A stretch of DNA of 42,791 nucleotides from Deltaproteobacteria bacterium (GTDB lineage Bacteria; Myxococcota; Myxococcia; Myxococcales; 40CM-4-68-19). Position numbers and translations under genes: made by a program. Below, piece by piece: positions 16,865 through 23,972 of the stretch; the first letter of the stretch is position 1, and every line of letters starts with the position of its first letter. Below the pieces are notes generated by a model that saw nothing but the letters and a program-made list of their open reading frames with translations, was not told where the DNA came from and made no database searches. The stretch spans positions 1 through 42,791 of the forward strand of contig VBKL01000152.1 of assembly GCA_005879805.1 (NCBI GenBank), given 5' to 3'.

Positions 16865-19587
16865 GCCGCTCCGAGGACGCGCAAGAACGCGGCCCGGACC
16901 CCGGTGGTGTGGCGCGAATAGTCCGCGAGCAGATCCTCTCCCGCGCGCTCTCCCGTGTAGCCGAGCCTGCGGGCGAGCAGCAGGAGCTCGCGGCCGAAGG
17001 TGGGCAGCGAGTCGATGGGCCGGTCGCGGACGATGCGCAGGCGGCTTTCGAGACGGCGCAGGAAGCGGTAGCCGCGCGCGAGGGGCTCCTTGTCGGAAGG
17101 TGCAAGGAGGCCGGCCTTCTGCAGCGCGACGAGAGCTTCCGGAGTCGCTGCGACGCGGATCGCCGGGTGCCGTTCGCCGTGGACGAGCTGGAGGTACTGC
17201 ACGGCGAACTCCACGTCGACGAGTCCTCCTCGACCGAGCTTGGAATTGTAGCGGCCGCTGGATTCGGCAGCAATCTCGCGCTCCATGCGCTCCCGCATGG
17301 CGAGGAGCTCCCGCGCCGCCGCGGCCTTGTCGATGGGCCGGAAGATGCTCGGCTCCAGTACCTCGCGCCGGGCGCGAGCGAAGAGGTCCTTGTCTCCCGC
17401 CACGGCTCGCGCCCGCAGGAGCGCCTGCCGTTCCCACAGTCGCGCCTCGCGCGCGTGGTACGAGGCGAGCGCGTCGAAGGAGACGACCAGCGGACCGGCG
17501 CTGCCGCTCGGGCGCAGGCGCGTGTCGACCCGGTAGAGGGATCCCTCGCGCAGTTGCAGGGCGAGATGGCCGATGAGCTTCTGCGCGATGCGCGCGAAGT
17601 GCTCGTGGTTGGAAGCCCGCCGTGCTCCGTCCGTCTCGCCGCCGGCGGAATAGAGGAAGAGCAGGTCGAGATCGGAGTGGTACCCGAGCTCGCGGCCGCC
17701 GAGCTTTCCCAGGCCGACCACGGAGAGCGTGGCGCGGCTCCCGTCGGCATGGCGGGCGGTCCCCTCGCGCCTCTGCACCTCCGCTTCCGCGAGCGCGAGC
17801 GATGCAGCGACGCAGACGAGCGGCGCCGATCCGCGATGCACGAGCTGATCGACGAGCTCGGGGTGGCGCAGCAGCGATCGGCTGAGGAAGTCGCTGGAGC
17901 CGAACAGCGAGATGAGCAGGCGGGCCGTCCTCGGCGAGGAAACGAGCAGCGAGACGATCGGAGCCGGATCGGCGAGCTGACCGAAGAGGTCCGCCAGATG
18001 GCGCAGCGCCTGGTCCGGATCGGGCGCCGCCGCGACCTCGTGGAGGAGCACCGGAGCAGCGTGCTGTTCGGCGGCATTGGCGCCGGTCCAGAACGGCGTC
18101 CCGCGCCGGTGCGAAAGCCGGAAGAGCTCGGCCGCGGAGCCCTCCGGATTGGCGAATCCCAGCGCGGTGAGGGCCGCGACGCGCTCCTCGTCCGAGACGG
18201 AGGGATCTGCCGCCACCGCGGCGTTCGCGTCCGCGACCGGAGCGGCGCCTTCGGCGACGCGGAGCAGATCGCCGAAGCGCGATTCGATGTTCTCGCGATG
18301 CTCGGCGAGATCGCGCTCCATGCGCACGAGCGCCTCGTCGCGCGGCGCCGGATATCCGGCTCGCCGCGCCAGCCGGGCCCGTTCGCGGCGGTCCTCCGGC
18401 AGCGCGTGCGTCTGCCGCTCGGCGACCATCTGCACCCGGTGCTCGAGGCGGCGCAGGAAGAGATATCCGTCCCCGAGGTCGTCGCGATCGCGGCTGGAGA
18501 CGAGGCCCGCATACAGCAGCCGGTCGAGGGCGCGGAGCGTGCCCCGCTCGCGCAGGTTCCTGTCCTTGCCGCCATGGAGCAGCTGGAGCGCCTGGACGAA
18601 GAACTCCACCTCGCGAATGCCGCCGGGGCCGAGCTTGAGATCGAGCCCGCCGCGCCGGCCTGCTTCGCGCTCGGCGCGGGCCTTGAGCGCGCGCATTTCC
18701 TCGACGGCACCGAGATCCAGGTACTTGCGCCAGATGAACGGAGCGAGCTTGCGCAGGGCCTCTTCGCCGACGGCGATGTCGCCGGCAACCGGACGCGCCT
18801 TGAGCAGGGCGAAACGCTCCCAGGCGGCTCCTTGCGATTCGTAATACAGCTCGAGCGCCCGGGTGGCGTTCGCGATCGGGCCGCTTCGCCCTTCAGGCCG
18901 CAGATCGAGATCGACGCGGAAGACGAAGCCGCCTTGTGGCGTGGCGCTCGGCGACCCGATGGTCCGGGTGACCTCCTCGGCGAGCCGGGCGTAGAAGGCG
19001 AAGTGGTCGATGGCAGAGGGGCCCTGCGTGCGGCCGTCGGTGTCGTAGACGTAGAGAACGTCGACATCGCTCGAGAAGTTCAATTCGCCGCCGCCGAGCT
19101 TCCCCATTCCGAGCACGCAGAACCCGCTCGGACCCGTGGCGGCGCGGCCGTGCGGCGGGCCGTGCTCCTCGCACAGTTTCGCGTAATGGAACGAGACCGC
19201 CGCCTCCAAAGAGGACTCGGCGAGACGGGAAAGCTCGGCCATCGATTCCGGCAAGGTCGCGCGGCCGGACAGATCGCGCAGTGCGATGCGGAGAATCTCG
19301 ACGAGCTTGCGCCGGCGCAGCGTCTTCGCCAGCTCGATCCCCGTCCAAGCCGTGGCAACCCGCCTGCGGGACGGTTCGGGAAAGCGGGGGCAGGCGAGCA
19401 GATCGACGAGGCGAGGCCGCGCGGCCAGATGCGCCGCGAGGAAACGCGACGCCGCGCAAACGGTGACGAGGGGAGCGAGCGAAGCGGGAGGTGCGGGCCT
19501 GCGTAGCCGCTCGTGGTGTGCCGCGAGGGCGCGCGCTGCTCCGGCGAGCGCGCCGTCCGGATCGGCGCTCGCGGCGCATAACTCCAT
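16861..19587 (-). CDS. glnE: Glutamine synthetase adenylyltransferase/deadenylase
   Basis: Bifunctional enzyme that adenylylates and deadenylylates glutamine synthetase according to nitrogen status. About 908 residues from this start, close to the usual 940. Both nucleotidyltransferase domains are visible: the N-terminal one has GMGKLGGGELNFSSDVD, and the C-terminal one has GLGKLGGRELGYHSDLD; each is followed by its helical domain (RPEGRSGP, and RPSGSAGP with SKLGRGGLVDVEF). The 5' end is uncertain. GlnE-like sequence seems to continue upstream to about 19650, but no in-frame start exists between 19590 (TTG) and 19887 (GTG), and the 19887 extension is antisense to another gene. A good ribosome-binding site and GTG at 19652 are one base out of frame. 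The stop overlaps the patatin start. Confidence 0.93.
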   Translation of the reverse strand: MELCAASADPDGALAGAARALAAHHERLRRPAPPASLAPLVTVCAASRFLAAHLAARPRLVDLLACPRFPEPSRRRVATAWTGIELAKTLRRRKLVEILRIALRDLSGRATLPESMAELSRLAESSLEAAVSFHYAKLCEEHGPPHGRAATGPSGFCVLGMGKLGGGELNFSSDVDVLYVYDTDGRTQGPSAIDHFAFYARLAEEVTRTIGSPSATPQGGFVFRVDLDLRPEGRSGPIANATRALELYYESQGAAWERFALLKARPVAGDIAVGEEALRKLAPFIWRKYLDLGAVEEMRALKARAEREAGRRGGLDLKLGPGGIREVEFFVQALQLLHGGKDRNLRERGTLRALDRLLYAGLVSSRDRDDLGDGYLFLRRLEHRVQMVAERQTHALPEDRRERARLARRAGYPAPRDEALVRMERDLAEHRENIESRFGDLLRVAEGAAPVADANAAVAADPSVSDEERVAALTALGFANPEGSAAELFRLSHRRGTPFWTGANAAEQHAAPVLLHEVAAAPDPDQALRHLADLFGQLADPAPIVSLLVSSPRTARLLISLFGSSDFLSRSLLRHPELVDQLVHRGSAPLVCVAASLALAEAEVQRREGTARHADGSRATLSVVGLGKLGGRELGYHSDLDLLFLYSAGGETDGARRASNHEHFARIAQKLIGHLALQLREGSLYRVDTRLRPSGSAGPLVVSFDALASYHAREARLWERQALLRARAVAGDKDLFARARREVLEPSIFRPIDKAAAARELLAMRERMEREIAAESSGRYNSKLGRGGLVDVEFAVQYLQLVHGERHPAIRVAATPEALVALQKAGLLAPSDKEPLARGYRFLRRLESRLRIVRDRPIDSLPTFGRELLLLARRLGYTGERAGEDLLADYSRHTTGVRAAFLRVLGAA

Positions 19588-19632
19588 CAATTCGGCGGAA
19601 GTCGCCGCATCGAGCCCCGTCTCGCCGAGACG

Positions 19633-20046
19633 CTGAGCGGTCCGGGCCGCACGGTCGGGCTCCTCCCAGGTCGCCGGGGAATCCGCACGGCGGTCGTCGC
19701 CGCGGATACGCTCTGGATTGCCGTCTTCGTCGCTCTCTGCACCCTGCGCGGGGCCACCGAGCGCGCCTACTGGTCGGCCGCTTTCTTCATCGCGCTCTTC
19801 TCGGCCTGCGCGTTCGTGTACGGGCGTATCGCCTTCACCGTCTCGGACGGCGGTCTCATCGTCCGCACAGTTTCGGCTGTGCGTCACATCGATTTCGCCG
19901 ACATCCTCCGGGTCGACGTGGTGCCCGGGCCGCTAGGGACGAGCTACGCCGTGCGCACCCGGGCGGGCTCGGTGCAGTTCTCCAGCCTCTTCGGCGGCCA
20001 CGAAAGGCTCTGCTCCCTGATCGTGCGCGGCGCGGGGCTCGTGTAG
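19633..20046 (+). CDS. Small membrane protein with PH-like soluble part; no canonical start
   Basis: The open frame runs from 19582 to 20046. It encodes two hydrophobic segments (about 19699-19746 and 19765-19815) followed by a roughly 75-residue beta-rich part (RIAFTVSDGGLIVRTVSAVR, then VDVVPGPLGTSYAVRTRAGS), resembling bacterial PH-like domain proteins of two-TM architecture. There is no ATG, GTG or TTG before 19816, where a GTG would remove both membrane segments. I list the CTG at 19633 as a tentative start. An indel near 19650 or a rare start codon are alternatives. The 5' part is head-to-head with glnE. Function unknown. Confidence 0.5.
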   Translation: MSGPGRTVGLLPGRRGIRTAVVAADTLWIAVFVALCTLRGATERAYWSAAFFIALFSACAFVYGRIAFTVSDGGLIVRTVSAVRHIDFADILRVDVVPGPLGTSYAVRTRAGSVQFSSLFGGHERLCSLIVRGAGLV

Positions 20047-20055
20047 AACCACGCG

Positions 20056-20745
20056 GTGCGCGCTCTCTGCGTGTTCGCGATCCTGTGTAGCGGGTGCGCG
20101 CGCTGCGGCGAGCGTGGGCCGTACCGCGTCCACCGCGCGGCGGCGCCCATCTCGATCGACGGAGCGCTCCTCGAGTCAGCCTGGGATCGCGCGGACCGCA
20201 CCGGCCCGTTCGTACGCTCGCTCGACGGCAAGGCGGCGGCAGCCGCGACCGAGGCCCGGCTGCTCTGGGACGACGAGACGCTCTACGTCGCGTTCCAGTG
20301 CGAGGACGCGAACGTCGCGACGCCGTTTACCCGCGACGACCAGGCGCTCTACACCTCGAACGTGGTGGAGATCTTCCTCAACCCGAGCGGCGACCTCGCG
20401 CATTACGTGGAGATCGAGGTCGCCCCCTCGAATGCGCTGTTCGATGCGAGCTTCACCGGACGGCGCGCCGGAATGGATCTGGCGTGGTCGTCCGGAGCGC
20501 GGCATGCGGTGCAGGTCGACGGGACCCTCAACGACCCGCAGGACGTCGATCGCGGTTGGACGGTGGAGCTGGCGATCCCGTTCGCGAAGCTGCCCGGCGC
20601 GCCGCGGCCCCGCCGGGGCGACCAGTGGCGCTTCAACCTCTACCGGCTGCGGCAGCCTCCGGGCGAGGGCCAGGCCTACAGCCCGCCGATGGTGGGGGAC
20701 TTCCACGCGGTGGAGAAGTTCGCGACCTTGCGCTTCGAGGATTAG
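20056..20745 (+). CDS. CBM9-like domain lipoprotein or exported protein
   Basis: A 229-residue protein with a short N-terminal hydrophobic signal ending in LCSGC, which may be a lipobox though position -3 is not Leu. The rest matches the carbohydrate-binding family 9-like fold seen in xylanases and in many stand-alone myxobacterial lipoproteins: PISIDGALLESAWDRA, LLWDDETLYVAFQCEDAN, VVEIFLNPSG, YVEIEVAPSNALFDA and GWTVELAIPFAKL. It probably sits in the periplasm or on the envelope; ligand unknown. GTG at 20056 starts 10 bases after the previous gene. Its stop overlaps tail to tail with the comEC stop. Confidence 0.8.
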   Translation: MRALCVFAILCSGCARCGERGPYRVHRAAAPISIDGALLESAWDRADRTGPFVRSLDGKAAAAATEARLLWDDETLYVAFQCEDANVATPFTRDDQALYTSNVVEIFLNPSGDLAHYVEIEVAPSNALFDASFTGRRAGMDLAWSSGARHAVQVDGTLNDPQDVDRGWTVELAIPFAKLPGAPRPRRGDQWRFNLYRLRQPPGEGQAYSPPMVGDFHAVEKFATLRFED

Positions 20746-23222
20746 AGGCGCGTGACGGTCAGCGTCCTGCCGTCGCTCACCGCTCGTACGGCGCCGGTAT
20801 CGGTGCGGTGCGTGCGGGCCCCCGCTGCGCGCGCGCGGGCAGCGACATCCGCCGAGGGAAACCCGAACGGATTGTGCGCCCCGACCGAGTAGACGACATG
20901 GGCCGGCCGCACGCGGGAAAGGAATGCTTCGGTGCTGCTCGTCGCGCTTCCGTGGTGTCCAGCCTTGAGAAGATCGGAGCGGAGGGTCGCGCCCGACGAG
21001 GCAAGCTCCGCTTCGGCCAGCGCCTCGACGTCTCCGGCGAAGAGCAACGCCACCTCGCCGTGCACGAGGCGAAGGACCATTGAATTGTCGTTGGTGCTTC
21101 GATCGGCCCGGAAGCCCGAGCGCAGGATCTCGATTCGCACGCCTTCGCGCGATTCCACCTCGCCGCCGCGCGGTATGCGCAGCCTCGCCCCCCGAAGAGC
21201 CGCACGCGCGCGCAGCGCGTCCCCCACCCCATCCGGGCCGGCTTCACCGGTCGTCCACAGCTCGCGCACCGGCACCCGATCGAGCACGGCGAAAAGCCCG
21301 CCCGCGTGATCGGGATGCGGATGAGTGAGGACGACCGCATCGAGCCGGCGGATGCCCATCTCCGCAAGCGCGGAAAGCACGATGCGGCCGGCGGGATCGG
21401 GGCGATCGTATGCTCCGGCCTGCGGCCTCCGCCCGTCTCGGGCAAAGCCCGCTCCTCCGTCACCACGACCGCGCAGATTGCCACCTCCGTCCACGAGGAG
21501 CGCGCCGCCCTCGGGAAGCTGGATGACCGCCGCGTCGCCCTGGCCCACGGCCAGGAAGGTGACGCGCAATTCGCCCCTGTGCGCGTCGAGCGCGCGCGAC
21601 GTCAGTGCGACGAGCGCACAGGCGCCGAACGCGACCGCTCCGCGGGCGACGCGCATCGGCCGGGAGGGCAGCGACGAGACGCGTGCGGGATAGCCAGCCA
21701 TCAGGAACCCGCCCGCGCAGAAGAGGACCCCGGCGGCGATCCCGGGCGCTGGAACCGAGGCGGCGGCTCCCGGAATCGCCGCGAACGCTTGCGCAGCGAG
21801 CAGGGTGAGGCCGGCGAGATGATCGGCCGCCCAGAAGAGCGGCAAGGCGGCCGAAGGCGCGAGCGCGTCGAGAGGCGCGGCGAGCGAGGCGATGGGAATG
21901 GCGACGAGTCCCGGCAACAGACCCACCGCGTTCGCCGCCACCGAGACGAGGGAAATGCGATGGAACGCCGTCGCCAGGAGCGGTGCCGTGCAAAGGGTCG
22001 CGGCCGCGCTGGCGCAGGCGATCCCCACCACTTCCTCGAGGCTCCGTCCGAAGACGCCGGTGCGACGGCGGAGCGGTACCAGGTCGCGCAGCCGCCGCGA
22101 GAGCAGGAGCATCCCGCCGACGCCGGCGAGGGAGAGCTGCAGGGCGAGGTCGTGAGTCGCTGCCGGGTCGAAGGCGGCACAGAGGGCGGCAGCAACGAGC
22201 AGCGCGGAGATTCCGTCCGCGCGCCTGCCAGCGGCAACCGCGCCGAGAGCGATTCCGGCAGCGAGGCCCGCCCGGACCGCAGGCCATGGCGCTCCGAGCA
22301 CGGCCACCTCCACCGCCACTATCGGAACGGCGCAAATGGCCGCTACGGCGGCTGCGCGCAGGCGACCGGCCCAGGGAGAGCGGAGCCACAACCGCCGTGC
22401 CGCCAGACGGACGAGGAAGGCCACCGCGGCCAGATGCAGTCCGGCGCTCGCGAGCAAATGGACGAGCCCGCTTCTGGAAAGGTCGTCGTCGACGTCGGGA
22501 GGGATGAGCGAGCGGTCGCCGACCCCGAGGGCCGCGACGAGCCCCGCCCGCGGACGAGTGGTGCAAACATCCTCGCAGCGGCGGGCGAAGCGGGCGCGCA
22601 GACGGGCCACTGCGCGAGACCACGGCGGTCCTCGCGCGAGAACGGTCGGCGGCTGGTCCGCCGAGCCGAGGTAGGCAATCCCTCGCAGGGAAAGGTCGAA
22701 CGCTGCATCGCGCTCGCCCGGATTGAGCGCGCGCGGCGGCTCGCGCAGGCGTGCGAAGACGCGCAGCCGCGCACCGCGCTCCGCCTCGATCGAGGGAACC
22801 CGCAGGAGCGCGCGCAAGGAGGTCGGCCTCACTGGGTCACCCGGCCGCGGTTCGATCCGGTCGGCGTCGAGGGTGAGGGACATGCCGCCAAAAACCGGCT
22901 CCCATTGCGCAACGACCCCTTCCATCTGGATGGGCTCGCGGCCCCCGCGGTCGAGGGCGGGATCGAGCAGTGCCGCGTCGACCGCGGCATCGTGGGCGGC
23001 GCGCGGCGCGCATCCTCCGCGCAGGATCCCTACGGCAGCGCAAGCCAGGGTCAGGGCGGCGAGGCGCGAGGCCGGCCAGGCCGCGGACGCGAGCGCAGCG
23101 ACACCGAAGCTGACGCAGAGCGCCAGAAGGGGATCGATACCGATGCCGAGGAACGCTCCCGCGACGAAAGCCGCGAGGGCCGCTCGAAGCGGCCACGCCG
23201 CCGAAGCCACTTCCCCTCCCAC
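20742..23222 (-). CDS. comEC: ComEC/Rec2-family DNA uptake channel protein
   Basis: An inner-membrane protein of 826 residues expected to carry single-stranded DNA across the cytoplasmic membrane during natural transformation. Order: N-terminal hydrophobic segments and a soluble OB-like region, the Competence domain (SGLVHLLASAGLHLAAVAFL followed by many TM segments), then a C-terminal metallo-beta-lactamase domain with THPHPDHAGGL and AGHHGSATSS. Between LLVDGGGN and RIVLSALAEMG lies an insertion encoded by the dispersed repeat at 21411-21459 (GFARDGRRPQAGAYDR). The start is GTG at 23222; a second GTG at 23210 is also possible. With the PilY1 cluster nearby, pilus-assisted DNA uptake is plausible, but that link is inference. 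Confidence 0.92.
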   Translation of the reverse strand: MGGEVASAAWPLRAALAAFVAGAFLGIGIDPLLALCVSFGVAALASAAWPASRLAALTLACAAVGILRGGCAPRAAHDAAVDAALLDPALDRGGREPIQMEGVVAQWEPVFGGMSLTLDADRIEPRPGDPVRPTSLRALLRVPSIEAERGARLRVFARLREPPRALNPGERDAAFDLSLRGIAYLGSADQPPTVLARGPPWSRAVARLRARFARRCEDVCTTRPRAGLVAALGVGDRSLIPPDVDDDLSRSGLVHLLASAGLHLAAVAFLVRLAARRLWLRSPWAGRLRAAAVAAICAVPIVAVEVAVLGAPWPAVRAGLAAGIALGAVAAGRRADGISALLVAAALCAAFDPAATHDLALQLSLAGVGGMLLLSRRLRDLVPLRRRTGVFGRSLEEVVGIACASAAATLCTAPLLATAFHRISLVSVAANAVGLLPGLVAIPIASLAAPLDALAPSAALPLFWAADHLAGLTLLAAQAFAAIPGAAASVPAPGIAAGVLFCAGGFLMAGYPARVSSLPSRPMRVARGAVAFGACALVALTSRALDAHRGELRVTFLAVGQGDAAVIQLPEGGALLVDGGGNLRGRGDGGAGFARDGRRPQAGAYDRPDPAGRIVLSALAEMGIRRLDAVVLTHPHPDHAGGLFAVLDRVPVRELWTTGEAGPDGVGDALRARAALRGARLRIPRGGEVESREGVRIEILRSGFRADRSTNDNSMVLRLVHGEVALLFAGDVEALAEAELASSGATLRSDLLKAGHHGSATSSTEAFLSRVRPAHVVYSVGAHNPFGFPSADVAARARAAGARTHRTDTGAVRAVSDGRTLTVTRL
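21411..21459 (-). repeat. Dispersed hairpin repeat, copy A (inside comEC)
   Basis: 49 bp, 47 of 49 identical to 32629-32677. Read on the minus strand it has arm 1 GGAGGAGCGGGCTTTGCC, a short spacer, and arm 2 CGGAGGCCGCAGGCCGGAGC. Each arm can form a hairpin (CGGGC-TTT-GCCCG and GGCC-GCA-GGCC). It lies in a variable loop of the ComEC metallo-beta-lactamase domain and keeps the reading frame. Confidence 0.85.
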
Positions 23223-23304
23223 CGCCCACCATCACCCAGGAAAACCCGAAACTGCGGCCGGGCAAAAGCCTACACCCCGCCGTGCTCGACCGTCAAGCGA
23301 GGTC

Positions 23305-23333
23305 TTGACGTGGCGCGGCAGGCGTGATACAAA
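23305..23333 (+). promoter_or_regulatory. Promoter of cdnL; predicts a leaderless mRNA
   Basis: TTGACG (23305-23310) and TACAAA (23328-23333) are 17 bases apart, a good sigma-70-type pair. The expected transcription start, six to seven bases after the -10, falls on the A of the cdnL ATG at 23340, and no ribosome-binding site precedes that ATG. Confidence 0.7.
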
Positions 23334-23339
23334 ACTCCC

Positions 23340-23828
23340 ATGCAGACGTTCAAGGTCGGCGACAAGGCCGTCTACCCCGGGCAGGGAGTCGGCGAGGTGA
23401 TGGGGATCGAGCACAAGGACATCGCCGGCCAGCGCCAATCCTTCTACGTCCTCAAGATCATGGAAAACGGGATGAAAATCCTCATCCCCATCAACAAGGT
23501 CGGCTCGGTCGGCCTGCGCTCGCTCATCGACGAGAAGGCCGTCATCAAGGTCTACGGGATCCTCAAGCAAAAGGACATCTCCGTCGACTCGGCCACCTGG
23601 AACCGGCGCTATCGCGAGTACATGGAGAAGATCAAGACCGGCTCCGTGTTCGAGATCGCGGAGGTCCTGCGCGACCTCTACCTGCTCAAGTTCGACAAGG
23701 ATCTCTCGTTCGGCGAGCGGAAGATGCTCGACACCGCCCGCAACCTCCTCATCAAGGAGCTGTCGCTCGCCAAGGGCGTCAACGAGGACGACATCGAGAC
23801 GGACCTGAAGCAGATCTTCAACTGTTAA
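23340..23828 (+). CDS. cdnL: CarD/CdnL-type RNA polymerase-binding regulator
   Basis: A 162-residue CarD_CdnL_TRCF family protein, almost exactly the length of Myxococcus CdnL. The N-terminal RNAP-beta-interacting Tudor-like domain begins FKVGDKAVYPGQGVGEVMGI; the C-terminal helical DNA-interacting domain contains SATWNRRYREYMEKIKTGS and LSFGERKMLDTARNLL. CdnL stabilises open complexes at rRNA and other growth promoters and is essential in Myxococcus. It lacks the HMGA-like tail of true CarD. It is monocistronic, with its own promoter and a strong terminator. Confidence 0.96.
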   Translation: MQTFKVGDKAVYPGQGVGEVMGIEHKDIAGQRQSFYVLKIMENGMKILIPINKVGSVGLRSLIDEKAVIKVYGILKQKDISVDSATWNRRYREYMEKIKTGSVFEIAEVLRDLYLLKFDKDLSFGERKMLDTARNLLIKELSLAKGVNEDDIETDLKQIFNC

Positions 23829-23849
23829 TCCTTCCCTGACATCTTCTGC

Positions 23850-23890
23850 GGGCGCGGGCGCTGTAGGCTGCCCGCGCCCGTTGCTTTTTT
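23850..23890 (+). terminator. Rho-independent terminator of cdnL
   Basis: A 10-bp perfect stem, GGGCGCGGGC with GCCCGCGCCC and a 10-base loop, is followed by GTTGCTTTTTT. It lies 22 bases after the cdnL stop and separates cdnL from cysS. Confidence 0.92.
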
Positions 23891-23904
23891 CCGGTTGCCC
23901 GTCG

Positions 23905-23959
23905 GGAGGAGCGGGCTTTGCACTGCGTCGCCAGTCGCGGAGGCCGCAGGCCGCAGCAT
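23905..23959 (+). repeat. Dispersed hairpin repeat, copy C (upstream of cysS)
   Basis: Contains both conserved arms of the family, GGAGGAGCGGGCTTTGC (23905-23921) and CGGAGGCCGCAGGCCG (23938-23953) followed by CAGCAT, but with a 16-base spacer in place of the 10 to 11 bases of copies A and B. It fills the space between the cdnL terminator and the cysS ribosome-binding site, in the same orientation as cysS. Confidence 0.75.
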
Positions 23960-23972
23960 TGGAGGCATCGCG

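Noticed and set aside
16909-19506. 865-codon plus-strand open frame opposite glnE
   Set aside because: Antisense shadow of glnE, whose two nucleotidyltransferase motifs are unmistakable.
21306-23327. 673-codon plus-strand open frame opposite comEC
   Set aside because: Highly charged low-complexity product antisense to comEC.
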